Source: CAMDHY01 sp046156265
GTDB lineage: Bacteria > Pseudomonadota > Alphaproteobacteria > Rhizobiales > Segnochrobactraceae
NCBI RefSeq assembly: GCF_046156265.1
Contig: NZ_JAWDIR010000047.1
Span: 62,001 to 126,000, forward strand
DNA length: 64,000 nt
Direction of reading: 5' to 3'
Shown here: one piece after another, positions 17,286 to 25,034 of the stretch
Layout of the letters: every line of letters starts with the position of its first letter
Numbering within the stretch: the stretch's first letter is position 1
The notes under the pieces: model-generated
Seen by the model: the letters and a program-made list of their open reading frames with translations, nothing else
Told to the model about the DNA's origin: nothing
Databases searched by the model: none
Translations under genes and position numbers: made by a program

Positions 17286-18137
17286 ATGCTCGACCGCCTT
17301 CGCGGCCTTCTTCCCGGCAAGCTCGGCGTCAGCAAACCCGTCGTTCCCGTCGTCCGCATCTCCGGCCCGATCGGCCTGGTGACGCCGCTCCGCCCGGGCG
17401 TGACGCTGTCGACGCTCGCCGGCCCGCTCGAGCGCGCCTTCGCCGTCAAGGGCGCGCCGGCTGTCGCGATCGTCATCAATTCGCCCGGCGGCTCGCCGGT
17501 GCAGTCGCATTTGATCTTCCGCCGCATCAGGGCGCTCGCCGAGGAGAAGGGCCGCAAGGTCCTCTGCTTCGTCGAGGACGTCGCCGCCTCCGGCGGATAC
17601 ATGATCGCCTGCGCCGCCGACGAGATCGTCGCCGACCCGTCTTCGGTGGTCGGATCGATCGGCGTGGTCAGCCAGGGCTTCGGCTTCGTCGAGGCGATCC
17701 ACAAGCTCGGCATCGAGCGGCGCGTCCACACCGCCGGCGGCCGCAAGGCGATCCTCGACCCGTTCCGCCCGGAGAAGCCGGAGGACGTCGAGCACCTGCT
17801 CTCGCTGCAGCAGGAGGTGCACGACACCTTCGCCGACCTCGTGCGCGAACGCCGCGGCGCGCTGCTCGCCGACGACCCGCAGCTGTTTTCGGGCCTGTTT
17901 TGGACCGGCAAGGCCGGCATCGGGCTCGGCCTCGTCGACACCATCGGCGATCTGCGCGGCGTGCTGCGCGACCGCTACGGGCCGGACGTCAAGCTGAGGC
18001 TGATCGCCACCGAGCGGTCCTGGCCCTGGAAGCGCGGCGGCGGTGTCGGTATCTTCGGCTCCGGGGCGACCTCGCTCGCCGACGACGCCGTGTCGGCGCT
18101 CGAGGCGCGCGCGCTGTGGAACCGCTACGGCCTCTGA
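17286..18137 (+). CDS. S49-family serine protease (SppA/SohB-like)
   Basis: The 283-residue protein has the S49 fold motifs: VVRISGPIG, INSPGGSPVQS, and the catalytic serine Ser102 in VAASGGYMIA. A probable general-base Lys154 lies in TAGGRKAILDPF. S49 proteases cleave signal peptides or membrane protein fragments. This short form has one catalytic domain, as in SohB/archaeal SppA. No clear N-terminal transmembrane segment is visible, only a short basic leader (MLDRLRGLLPGK), so the protein may be cytoplasmic or peripheral. It is followed 30 bases later by a 69-residue membrane protein on the same strand. Confidence 0.85.
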   Translation: MLDRLRGLLPGKLGVSKPVVPVVRISGPIGLVTPLRPGVTLSTLAGPLERAFAVKGAPAVAIVINSPGGSPVQSHLIFRRIRALAEEKGRKVLCFVEDVAASGGYMIACAADEIVADPSSVVGSIGVVSQGFGFVEAIHKLGIERRVHTAGGRKAILDPFRPEKPEDVEHLLSLQQEVHDTFADLVRERRGALLADDPQLFSGLFWTGKAGIGLGLVDTIGDLRGVLRDRYGPDVKLRLIATERSWPWKRGGGVGIFGSGATSLADDAVSALEARALWNRYGL

Positions 18138-18167
18138 CGGTTTGAGTTGCTTCGGCAGGAGAGCAGC

Positions 18168-18377
18168 ATGCCCCACTTCATCGTCATCGGCGTCGCGGCG
18201 GCTGCCGCCTATGCCGGCTGGAAATTCCTCAAGCGCGAGATGAACCGCGTCGACGCGCGCCTCTCCGAGGTGCGCCAGGCCGGCGCGCCGCAGCCCGCGC
18301 GCGTCGAGCGCGGCCAGCGCCTCGAGCGCGACCCGTCGACGGGCGTCTACCGTCCGAGCGACGAGATCCGCGGCTGA
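18168..18377 (+). CDS. small single-span membrane protein
   Basis: The 69-residue product starts at ATG 18168 after a CAGGAG ribosome site. It consists of a short hydrophobic helix (FIVIGVAAAAAYAGWKFL) and a basic, amphipathic tail ending in ERDPSTGVYRPSDEIRG. I do not recognise a named family, though such small proteins downstream of an S49 protease are plausible partners or substrates. The 30-base spacing suggests a common mRNA. Confidence 0.65.
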   Translation: MPHFIVIGVAAAAAYAGWKFLKREMNRVDARLSEVRQAGAPQPARVERGQRLERDPSTGVYRPSDEIRG

Positions 18378-18410
18378 CGGCCCACGCCCACCGGCGGGTG
18401 CGCTTGGCCG

Positions 18411-20063
18411 TCAGGCCCGCCCGCTTCTCGCATCCTCGCGGATCATCTCCGCCGCCTTCTCGGCGATCATCGTCACCGGGGCGTTGGTGTTGCCGGACGT
18501 GATCGTCGGCATCACCGAGGCGTCGACGACACGCAGGCCCGCGAGGCCTCGCACCTTCAGCCGGACGTCCACGACGGCGCGCTCGTCGCTTCCCATCTTC
18601 GCCGTTCCGACCGGGTGGAAGATCGTCGTGGCGATGCGTCCGGCGGCCTCCGCCAGCGCCTCGTCGCCGTCGACCTCCGGTCCCGGCTTCAGCTCCTTCG
18701 GCGTATAGGGCTGCATGGCGTTCGCCGCCATCAGGCGGCGGGCGTGGCGGATCGCATCGGCGGCGACGCGGCGGTCGGCTTCGGTGTCGAGATAGTTCGG
18801 GTCGATCGCCGGCGGCGCCTTCGGGTCGGGAGAGGCGGCGTGGACGCCGCCACGGCTCTCGGGCCGGAGGTTGCACACCGACAGCGTGATCGCCGGGTAG
18901 GCGTGTAGCGGCTCGCCGAAGGCATCGAGCGACAGCGGCTGCACGTGATACTGGATGTTCGCCGTCGCATAGGCCGGATCGGAGCGGGCGAAGATGCCGA
19001 GCTGGCTCGGTGCCATCGTCATCGGGCCGGTGCGCAGGAGCGCATACTCGGCCGCGATCCGCCCCTTGCCGTAGAAGCTCGCCGACAGCGTGTTGAGCGT
19101 CAGGGCGTTGGCGATGCCGAAGACGGTGCGGATCTGCAGGTGGTCCTGCAGGTTCTCGCCGACGCCCGGCGACGCGTACCGCGCCTCGATGCCGACGCGG
19201 CCAAGCCGCTCGGGATCGCCGATGCCGGAGAGCTCGAGGATGTGCGGCGAGCCGACCGCGCCCGCCGATAGCAACACCTCGCCCTCGACACGGACCGTGC
19301 TCGGCCGGCCGTCGACGTCGAGCGACAGACCGGTGACGCGGCGCCCGTCGAGCTCCAGCCGCCGAACGATCGCGCCGGTGACGACGCGCAGGTTGCCGCG
19401 CTTCAGCGCCGGTCGCAGGAAGGCCTTCGCCGCATTCCAGCGCACGCCGCGCTTCTGCGTCACCTGGAAGTAGGACGAGCCCTCGTTGTCGCCGCGGTTG
19501 AAGTCGGCGACCTTCGCAATGCCGATCTCGGCGGCGGCGTCGCGCACGGCCTCCAGGATCGGCCACTTCACCCGCGGCATCTCGATGCGCAGCGGCCCGC
19601 CGCCGCCGTGCATGCCCGGCTCCGGCGCGAAGTGGTCCTCGGACTTGAGGAAATAGGGCATGACGTCGTCCCAGCCCCAGCCGGTGTTGCCGAGCTGGCG
19701 CCAGTGGTCGTAGTCGGTCGCCTGGCCGCGCATGTAGATCATGCCGTTGATCGACGAGGAGCCGCCGAGCACGCGGCCGCGCGGATAGTTCAGCGCGCGT
19801 CCGGCGAGCCCCGGCTGGGCCGTCGTCTTGAATCCCCAGTCGGCCCGCGGATTGCCCATGCAGTAGAGGTAGCCGACGGGGATGTGGAACCAGATCCAGT
19901 CGTCCTTGCCGCCCGCCTCGAGCAGCAGGACGCGGGTGCGGCCGTCCTCCGTCAGACGGTTTGCCAGCACGCAGCCGGCGGTGCCGGCGCCGACGACGAC
20001 GTAATCCCAGCTGCCGAGGTCTTCGATCTGTCCAAGCGCCATTGACGTCGCCGTCCGCACCAT
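18411..20063 (-). CDS. GMC-family oxidoreductase (choline dehydrogenase-like)
   Basis: The 550-residue flavoprotein has the FAD motif VVVGAGTAGCVLANRL, the PRGRVLGGSSSINGM signature, the second GMC signature around LSAGAVGSPHILELSGIG, and the active-site residues in FHPVGTAKMG and TSGNTNAPV. It has no export signal, so it acts in the cytoplasm or at the inner membrane face. It is of the choline/alcohol dehydrogenase branch, distinct from the exported GMC enzyme at 3.9 kb. The substrate is undecided: betB and betI are not adjacent. ATG 20063 has AGGGGG 8-13 bases ahead; a second ATG at 20042 gives MALGQIED. Confidence 0.88.
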   Translation of the reverse strand: MVRTATSMALGQIEDLGSWDYVVVGAGTAGCVLANRLTEDGRTRVLLLEAGGKDDWIWFHIPVGYLYCMGNPRADWGFKTTAQPGLAGRALNYPRGRVLGGSSSINGMIYMRGQATDYDHWRQLGNTGWGWDDVMPYFLKSEDHFAPEPGMHGGGGPLRIEMPRVKWPILEAVRDAAAEIGIAKVADFNRGDNEGSSYFQVTQKRGVRWNAAKAFLRPALKRGNLRVVTGAIVRRLELDGRRVTGLSLDVDGRPSTVRVEGEVLLSAGAVGSPHILELSGIGDPERLGRVGIEARYASPGVGENLQDHLQIRTVFGIANALTLNTLSASFYGKGRIAAEYALLRTGPMTMAPSQLGIFARSDPAYATANIQYHVQPLSLDAFGEPLHAYPAITLSVCNLRPESRGGVHAASPDPKAPPAIDPNYLDTEADRRVAADAIRHARRLMAANAMQPYTPKELKPGPEVDGDEALAEAAGRIATTIFHPVGTAKMGSDERAVVDVRLKVRGLAGLRVVDASVMPTITSGNTNAPVTMIAEKAAEMIREDARSGRA

Positions 20064-20164
20064 CGCGCGGCCGCCCCCTGGCGGCTGCGAGAGGGGGAGG
20101 TGGTAGCATCCTCCGCCCGCTCGTCGCTACGGGCGCGATGCACGGCGACGGCGGGCCGGTCGCC

Positions 20165-20530
20165 TCAGACCTTCTCGCGCGCGCCGGCGTTGCGCTTGCG
20201 GGTCGCAGCCGCCTTCTTCGCGGCGGCCGAGCGATCAGCCGGCGACCGAGCCGCGGCGGCCCGCTTCGCGGACGCCGATCGTGCCGCCGAGGACCGCTCG
20301 GCGGACGCCTCGCCGCCGCGCTTGCCGCCCTTCTTGGCCGAAGCGTTGGTATCGGGCTTGCCGCGTCCAGAGCCGCTCTTGTTGCCGCCGCCACTGTCCT
20401 TGTTGACCGTGGCCCACGCGCGCGCCTCCGCCTCGTCCTTCGGGACGCCGCGCTCCTCGTAGCTCTCTTCGATGTGCGCGGCCTTGCGCTTCTGCTTGTC
20501 GGTATAGGCCGACTTGTCGCCTCGGGGCAT
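20165..20530 (-). CDS. small basic stress-type protein of unknown function
   Basis: The 121-residue protein starts at ATG 20530 (MPRGDKSAYTDKQKRKAAHIEES). It has a conserved-looking charged N-terminal half (YEERGVPKDEAEARAWATVNKDSGGG) followed by a Lys/Ala/Arg-rich low-complexity tail resembling histone H1-like repeats (AAKKAAATRKRN). Homologues of the N-terminal part are often called plasmid-stabilisation proteins, without evidence. The basic tail suggests nucleic acid binding. It lies beside the sigma-EcfG-controlled dps operon, but its own upstream region has only a poor match to that promoter. Confidence 0.6.
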   Translation of the reverse strand: MPRGDKSAYTDKQKRKAAHIEESYEERGVPKDEAEARAWATVNKDSGGGNKSGSGRGKPDTNASAKKGGKRGGEASAERSSAARSASAKRAAAARSPADRSAAAKKAAATRKRNAGAREKV

Positions 20531-20636
20531 CGTGCTCTCCGCATCGGAAGGACCCCCGCAGAAAATCCCAAAGGGGGCGCGGAAGTTCCCACCTCCGGCA
20601 GCCGCGTCCGGTAAATCCCACCGCAGAAACGCGAAA

Positions 20637-20662
20637 CCCCGCCGCACCGGGGTGCGACGGGG
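20637..20662 (-). terminator. terminator after the dps operon
   Basis: The 12-bp arms CCCCGCCGCACC / GGTGCGACGGGG (one mismatch, GG loop) lie just after the PRC-barrel gene. On the minus strand the stem is followed by GTTTCG. It would end the dps-operon transcript. Confidence 0.55.
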
Positions 20663-20693
20663 CTTCGTCAAACGTGATCGCTTCTGGTTACCG

Positions 20694-21083
20694 TTACATC
20701 CAGTAGGGCGGCACGCCGTAGTAGCTGGAGATGCGGCGGTCGCTCTCGCGATCGGTCCAGTCGTACTCGTCCTCGCGGGAGTACTTCGGGGCGCCCTTCA
20801 CCTGCTGCTCGGTGATGTCGACCTGATAGCCGTCGAGGGCCTCGTTGTACTCGAGCTTCGCCCACGGCAGCGGGTAGTAGTCGGCGCCGATGCCGAGGAA
20901 GCCACCGAAGCTCATCACCGCGTAGGCGACCTTGCCGCTGCGCTTGTCGAGCATGACGCGCTCGATCGAGCCGATGTGGGAGCCGTCGAGGCCGTAGACG
21001 GCGGTACCCTCGACCTTGTCGCTGCCGATCAGCGATACGGTTTCCTGGGTGTTCAGCGCCTCATGGGCGGCGGTGTCACGCAT
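20694..21083 (-). CDS. PRC-barrel domain protein
   Basis: The 129-residue protein has a PRC-barrel: SDKVEGTAVYGLDGSHIGSIE, LDKRSGKVAYAVMSFGGFLGIGADYYPLPW, then YNEALDGYQVDI. The C-terminal tail ends YYGVPPYWM. Such cytosolic PRC-barrel proteins are frequent members of the general stress regulon in Hyphomicrobiales, with unknown molecular role. It is the last gene of a likely dps operon (44 bases from the preceding gene, followed by a terminator). Confidence 0.85.
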   Translation of the reverse strand: MRDTAAHEALNTQETVSLIGSDKVEGTAVYGLDGSHIGSIERVMLDKRSGKVAYAVMSFGGFLGIGADYYPLPWAKLEYNEALDGYQVDITEQQVKGAPKYSREDEYDWTDRESDRRISSYYGVPPYWM

Positions 21084-21126
21084 CCTGGTGTCTCCTGTCG
21101 TGTTGTGTTCTGGGGCGGGACGCGCG

Positions 21127-21546
21127 TCAGCGCATCGCCGTCTGCGACTGGGCGTCGAGCGAGCCGACGATCATCTCGGCCTGCGGGCGCGGCTGCGGCA
21201 GCGGCACACCGGAAAGGCTCGCACTCTCGATCGGCTTCGCGCGGGGCACCGGCACGGTGTCCGTGCGCGGCTCATCGAGGTCCGCCGTCCGCGGGGCCGG
21301 CTCCGGCAGCGGGGCCGAGCGCATGGCGACGGTGAGGTTCTCCTCGGGAGTGTTGATGATGACCGTATCCGTCGGATCATCGATCGAGATCAGCCGGACC
21401 TCGGAGGCGAGGCGGTCCTGGATCTTCACCGGCGCCGGGTCGGCGACGGAGGACGCGGACGAGATCGTCACGAACGTCGCGGTCACGGTGGCGAGCCCAA
21501 GCGCGGCGGCGACCAGGGCCGTGGTGGCTTTGCTAGCGTATGCCAT
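21127..21546 (-). CDS. small exported protein of unknown function in the dps operon
   Basis: The 139-residue product starts at ATG 21546 with a GAGGAG ribosome site. It has a signal peptide or N-terminal anchor (MAYASKATTALVAAALGLATVTATFV) and a Pro/Glu/Arg-rich mature part (PLPEPAPRTADLDEP and PLPQPRPQAEM). No domain is recognised. It lies 50 bases after dps and 43 bases before the PRC-barrel gene on the same strand, so sigma-EcfG control from the dps promoter is likely. Confidence 0.6.
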   Translation of the reverse strand: MAYASKATTALVAAALGLATVTATFVTISSASSVADPAPVKIQDRLASEVRLISIDDPTDTVIINTPEENLTVAMRSAPLPEPAPRTADLDEPRTDTVPVPRAKPIESASLSGVPLPQPRPQAEMIVGSLDAQSQTAMR

Positions 21547-21596
21547 GATTGCTCTCCTCGTGTCGGAATAGGTTGGGAACCGTCCGCGGGCGTCGC

Positions 21597-22106
21597 TCAG
21601 TCGGCGAGCGTCGCCCGGAGCATCCACACCACCTTCTCGTGGTAGGCGAGCCGGCCGGTCATCAGGTCGTGGGTGACGAAGTCCTCGGCCTCTTCCGCCA
21701 TCGCGGCGACCTTGCGCATGGAGCGGCACAGGGCCTCGTGATCGGCGACGAGCGCCTCGATCATGTGCTGCGAGGTGGCGCCGTCGGGGGTGAGGCCGCG
21801 GGTACCGTCGCTGAAGAGCTTGGCCGAGAGCGAGGCCGGATAGCCCAGGGCGCGGATGCGCTCGGCGATCTCGTCGCAAGCCTCGAAGATCTTCTCGTAG
21901 TGGTCTTCCGTCATCTTGTGGAGCGGATGAAACAGCGGCCCCACTTCGTTCCAGTGATAGAGGTGAGACTTCAGCACCAGGATATAGGAGCCGGTCAGAA
22001 CCTCAGAAAGGCGGGACGCGATCTCTTTTCGCTTCTCCTTGCGGATGCCAGTCCCGACATCGTCGATCGAGGTCTTGACGTCGAGTACGGTAGCGGCATC
22101 GGCCAT
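21597..22106 (-). CDS. dps: Dps-family DNA-binding ferritin
   Basis: The 169-residue protein is a four-helix Dps: KSHLYHWNEVGPLFHPLHKMTEDHYEKIFEACDEIAERI contains the inter-subunit ferroxidase-site His/Asp/Glu residues. The N-terminal tail is only mildly basic. Dps oxidises and stores iron with hydrogen peroxide and protects DNA in stress and stationary phase. ATG 22106 follows a GGGGAAG ribosome site. An exact sigma-EcfG promoter (GGAAC-N16-CGTT) is placed 61-85 bases upstream, making dps a direct member of the general stress regulon encoded at 23-25 kb. Confidence 0.95.
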   Translation of the reverse strand: MADAATVLDVKTSIDDVGTGIRKEKRKEIASRLSEVLTGSYILVLKSHLYHWNEVGPLFHPLHKMTEDHYEKIFEACDEIAERIRALGYPASLSAKLFSDGTRGLTPDGATSQHMIEALVADHEALCRSMRKVAAMAEEAEDFVTHDLMTGRLAYHEKVVWMLRATLAD

Positions 22107-22166
22107 CTTGCTTCCCCTGTCTCGGTATCTGCTGCGCCAGAGCGTTCGTCGCTGGCTCGTCTGGTT

Positions 22167-22191
22167 AACGTCCCCCTTCCAGGGAGGTTCC
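22167..22191 (-). promoter_or_regulatory. sigma-EcfG promoter of the dps operon
   Basis: On the minus strand GGAAC (22191-22187) and CGTT (22170-22167) are separated by exactly 16 bases, the established EcfG consensus of alphaproteobacteria. The -10 element lies about 60 bases before the dps ATG. Confidence 0.85.
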
Positions 22192-22251
22192 AATTCGCGT
22201 GAAAATTCCGCTTGACGCGGCGCGTGGATTTTGACTCCGGCGCCGAAACGC

Positions 22252-22277
22252 AAAAGGCGCCCCGCGGGGCGCCTTTT
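22252..22277 (-). terminator. strong intrinsic terminator
   Basis: AAAAGGCGCCCC and GGGGCGCCTTTT form a perfect stem around CG, with T-runs on both strands. It lies downstream of the small membrane-protein gene on the minus strand, ahead of the dps promoter. It would insulate dps from that transcript. Confidence 0.9.
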
Positions 22278-22313
22278 CGAATGATGTCGAGGAGGATGCG
22301 TGTGGATGCGTGT

Positions 22314-22688
22314 TCAGCGGGCGGCGTTGTCCGCCAGCGCAGGGACAGAGCGGTCCGGCTCGCTGATCTCGATCTGCGGATCCTCGCGCTCTCGGGACTG
22401 GTACTGCATCCAGCCGATGGCGGCGATCGCCGAGAGCGCCACGACGGCGAAGACGATCAGCATCGCCGTACGGGCAAGTCCGCCCGTCCCGTACGAGCCG
22501 ACGTCGACGGCGCGCGGCACGTGGGCGGTGGAGCTCTCGTGGTTGTTATAGACGGCATCCCCAGCGCCGGGGGCGAAGTGGGGGTAGCGGGTATCGGGGA
22601 GGCGATGGCGGCCAGCGCCGGGCGACCGCTTCTGGTCCGCGGCGGGCCGCCTGTAGGTTTCGCTGTCCATGGTCACAGCAGGTCTCAT
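22314..22688 (-). CDS. small single-span membrane protein under sigma-EcfG control
   Basis: The product is 124 residues if read from ATG 22688; ATG 22670 (MDSETYRRP) is an alternative. It has a hydrophilic N-terminal half, one transmembrane helix (TAMLIVFAVVALSAIAAIGWM) and a short acidic tail (EREDPQIEISEPDRS). No family is recognised. An exact EcfG promoter sits 51-75 bases upstream of the ATG and a strong terminator follows, so this is a monocistronic stress gene between dps and phyR. Confidence 0.65.
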   Translation of the reverse strand: MRPAVTMDSETYRRPAADQKRSPGAGRHRLPDTRYPHFAPGAGDAVYNNHESSTAHVPRAVDVGSYGTGGLARTAMLIVFAVVALSAIAAIGWMQYQSREREDPQIEISEPDRSVPALADNAAR

Positions 22689-22738
22689 GTGTTGTTGTCC
22701 GAGCCGAACCGAACGTTTCGTCCGGTATTCGGCAGTCC

Positions 22739-22763
22739 AACGGCCGCGTCTGCGATTGGTTCC
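22739..22763 (-). promoter_or_regulatory. sigma-EcfG promoter of the small membrane-protein gene
   Basis: On the minus strand GGAAC (22763-22759), 16 bases, then CGTT (22742-22739). The spacing to the ATG at 22688 is about 50 bases. Confidence 0.82.
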
Positions 22764-23014
22764 GAGCGGCACTGCGACAAGGTGAACGAGACGTTGCTGG
22801 GCCGGCCAAATCAGTTGCGGATGAAGAAGTTAATTTTCGACCCGTCGATCCGCGGCAATACGTACGACTGCGGGCGACTCATCGAGCGGCCAAGGGTCTG
22901 AAAAGCGGCGGCAGGTCGGTCGACGGAGATTGTCGCCGTCGACGCATTCCAGACGGGGCGTGAGGTGCGCAAAAACCGGATGCGACGCCTGCAGCGGTCG
23001 TGCCGTCGAGGGAG
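22764..23014. other. gene-free stretch between a stress gene and phyR
   Basis: No convincing coding sequence is seen on either strand. It contains an 8-9-8 inverted repeat, GTCGACGG / CCGTCGAC, at 22919-22943, whose function is unknown, and a comparatively A-rich patch near 22820-22860. Confidence 0.4.
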
Positions 23015-23052
23015 GCGGCCGGCGGCGGGTGCGTCACCCGCGCGCCGGCCGC
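23015..23052 (-). terminator. long GC stem-loop after phyR
   Basis: GCGGCCGGCGGCGGGTG pairs with CACCCGCGCGCCGGCCGC (one bulge, CGT loop), beginning 6 bases after the phyR stop. There is no U-tract. It is the likely 3' end of the phyR mRNA. Confidence 0.55.
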
Positions 23053-23058
23053 ATCACC

Positions 23059-23853
23059 TCAGCCGATGGCCGCGTCTGCGGCGTGGGCGCGGGAATCGAA
23101 GAAGAGCGCCTGGTCGATGACGGCCCGCAGGGTTTCCGTCTGGAACGGCTTGGTGATCAGGTAGGTCGGCTCCGGCCGCTCCCCGGTCAGAAGCCGCTCC
23201 GGATAGGCGGTGACGAAGATCACCGGCACGTCGTAGGCCGCCAGGATCTCGTTCACGGCGTCGAGGCCCGAGCTGCCGTCGGCGAGCTGGACGTCGGCGA
23301 GCACGAGGCCCGGCTTCTTCTGCTCGACCGCCGCCACTGCTTCGCGGTGTGTGCGCGCGACGGCAGAGACGCGATGGCCGAGGGACTCGACGAGGCTTTC
23401 GAGATCCATCGCGATGATCGGCTCGTCCTCGATGATCAGCACGTCGGTGGCGATCGAGGTGGCGATCTCGCGGCTCGCTTCCGTCAGGAGGTCGCGGACC
23501 GTCTCCGGGGCCTCGCGCAGCACCTGTGCGATCTCATCGATGCTGAAAGACTCGACGGTCGCCAGCAGGAACGCCTGGCGTGGGCGCGGTGTGATCGCCC
23601 CGAGGGTGCGCTCGACGCCACCGTCGGTCGGATCTCCGCCTTCGTTGCCGTTGACGGAGTTCCATATCCCCAGAAACTGGCGATAGAGCGCGATCGGCGG
23701 TGAAACGGAGCGATCGAAGGCGTCTGGAGCGGCGACGAGCGACTCGAGTGTCGCGACGACATAGGCGTCTCCGGCCTTCTGGCTGCCGGACAGCATGCGG
23801 GCAAAGCGCCGGAGATAGGGAAGATGGGGAGCGATGGCGCTCGAGATCGACAT
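23059..23853 (-). CDS. phyR: general stress response regulator PhyR
   Basis: The 264-residue protein joins an N-terminal sigma-factor-like domain (residues about 1-130, ending in the region-4-like IDEIAQVLREAPETVRDLL) to a C-terminal receiver. The receiver has acidic residues E142/D143, phospho-acceptor Asp187 (LVLADVQL), VTAYPE and ITKPF. In the known mechanism, phosphorylated PhyR exposes its sigma-like domain, binds the anti-sigma NepR and frees EcfG. The gene diverges from nepR-ecfG, and a perfect EcfG promoter lies about 83 bases upstream, so phyR is probably under positive feedback. ATG 23853 gives the family length. Confidence 0.97.
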   Translation of the reverse strand: MSISSAIAPHLPYLRRFARMLSGSQKAGDAYVVATLESLVAAPDAFDRSVSPPIALYRQFLGIWNSVNGNEGGDPTDGGVERTLGAITPRPRQAFLLATVESFSIDEIAQVLREAPETVRDLLTEASREIATSIATDVLIIEDEPIIAMDLESLVESLGHRVSAVARTHREAVAAVEQKKPGLVLADVQLADGSSGLDAVNEILAAYDVPVIFVTAYPERLLTGERPEPTYLITKPFQTETLRAVIDQALFFDSRAHAADAAIG

Positions 23854-23935
23854 GCGGCCTCCTGGGCACGAAAACGGATACCGACGCTGGCTCACGGTTT
23901 GTGAGCCGCCCCACGCGCGGCACCCGGCTGGAACA

Positions 23936-23961
23936 AACGCCGTCGCCTCCCGCCGCGTTCC
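23936..23961 (-). promoter_or_regulatory. sigma-EcfG promoter of phyR
   Basis: On the minus strand GGAAC (23961-23957), 17 bases, CGTT (23939-23936). It matches the EcfG consensus exactly and points toward phyR. Confidence 0.85.
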
Positions 23962-24020
23962 ATCCCCCTGCGCGAAAAAACACCAGGCGCACGGCGGCTG
24001 GTACGTCGGTGGGATGCTAC

Positions 24021-24046
24021 GGAACTCTTTTCGGCGGCGAGGCGTT
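24021..24046 (+). promoter_or_regulatory. sigma-EcfG promoter of nepR-ecfG
   Basis: GGAAC (24021-24025), 17 bases, CGTT (24043-24046), oriented toward nepR. Together with the divergent phyR site 60 bases away it gives autoregulation of the whole switch. Confidence 0.85.
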
Positions 24047-24156
24047 CTTTGTCGCGAGCATCGGGCCGGTGGAGAGTGCTTTGTCCATCTCTTGCTCGTA
24101 AGGTCACGCAGTATCAAACGCAAGCGGGGGGCCGTTTGAGTAAGACGGACAATGAC

Positions 24157-24468
24157 ATGAGAGATCCGAAGGGCTTTGCCGGGCGCACCGCGAGCGATGC
24201 GCGCGGAGCGGAGCCGGGTGCGGGCAAGCCGCGCGGGCTCGACGTCCGCTTCGCGTCCGGTGCGGACGCGGCGGTCGGCCGCCGGCTGAAGGAGATGTAC
24301 GACGGGCTCGTCAGCGAGCCCGTCCCGGATCGTTTTCTCGACCTCCTGAACCAGCTCGACAACGTCGAGAAGCCGGCGAAGACGGCGTCCGCTCAGGATG
24401 GAGCGGCGCCGAGCGGTGCGCCGGTGCATCCGGGCCCGGATGGCGGTCTGCCGGGAGAGAAGCCTTGA
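24157..24468 (+). CDS. nepR: anti-sigma factor NepR
   Basis: The product is 103 residues from ATG 24157. TTG 24136, with a G-rich site ahead of it, is an alternative that adds seven residues. The core AVGRRLKEMYDGLVSEPVPDRFLDLLNQLD is the two-helix NepR domain that binds EcfG, or PhyR-P as partner switch. The flanks are disordered and Pro/Gly/Ala rich. The stop TGA (24466-24468) overlaps the TTG start of ecfG, so translation of anti-sigma and sigma is coupled. Confidence 0.93.
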   Translation: MRDPKGFAGRTASDARGAEPGAGKPRGLDVRFASGADAAVGRRLKEMYDGLVSEPVPDRFLDLLNQLDNVEKPAKTASAQDGAAPSGAPVHPGPDGGLPGEKP

Positions 24469-25034
24469 ACGCCGCCGCCGAGCAGGGAACGTTGCGCAAC
24501 GACCTGATCGCGTCGATCCCGAGCCTGCGCGCGTTCGCGAATTCCCTGTGCGGGCAGCCGGCGCTGGCCGATGATCTCGTTCAGGAGACGCTGGTCAAGG
24601 CGTGGACCAACCTCGGTTCGTTCACCGTCGGCACCAACCTGAAGGCGTGGCTCTTCACCATCCTGCGCAACGTCTACTTCTCCGAGCTGCGCAAGCGCCG
24701 GCGCGAGGTGGAGGATGGCGACGGTGCGTTCGCCGCCCGGCTTTCCGTGCATGGCGAGCAGCTCGGTCACATGCACTACGAGGATCTCGTCGAGGCTCTG
24801 GGCAAGCTCGCACCGGACCAGCGCGAGGCGGTGATCCTCGTCGGTGCTTCCGGCTTCTCCTATGAGGAGGCAGCCGAAATCGCCGGCTGTGCCATCGGAA
24901 CGATGAAAAGCCGCGTCAACCGCGCCCGTCGCCGGCTGGCCGACCTGCTCGGACTGGAGTCGGACGACGAGTTCGGCCCCGACGCCGGTAGTCGCGTGCT
25001 CGCCGCGGTGGAGCCGCCGGCGGGAGTGCCGTGA
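24465..25034 (+). CDS. ecfG: ECF sigma factor EcfG (general stress)
   Basis: The 189-residue protein has sigma region 2 (SLRAFANSLCG, ADDLVQETLVKAW, LKAWLFTILRNVYFSELRKRRRE) and region 4 (YEEAAEIAGCAIGTMKSRVNRARRRLADLL), characteristic of the EcfG/ECF15 group. It directs RNA polymerase to GGAAC-N16/17-CGTT promoters. Several such sites are readable in this window. The start is TTG 24465, overlapping the nepR stop (TTGA) and preceded by GGGAGAG. Its own stop overlaps the GTG start of the kinase-like gene. Confidence 0.95.
   Translation: MNAAAEQGTLRNDLIASIPSLRAFANSLCGQPALADDLVQETLVKAWTNLGSFTVGTNLKAWLFTILRNVYFSELRKRRREVEDGDGAFAARLSVHGEQLGHMHYEDLVEALGKLAPDQREAVILVGASGFSYEEAAEIAGCAIGTMKSRVNRARRRLADLLGLESDDEFGPDAGSRVLAAVEPPAGVP

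Noticed and set aside
20568..20589. GGAAC on the minus strand upstream of the small basic protein at 20.2-20.5 kb
   Set aside because: At 16-17 bases the next element reads GGAT/GATT instead of CGTT, so it was not called as an EcfG promoter despite its location.
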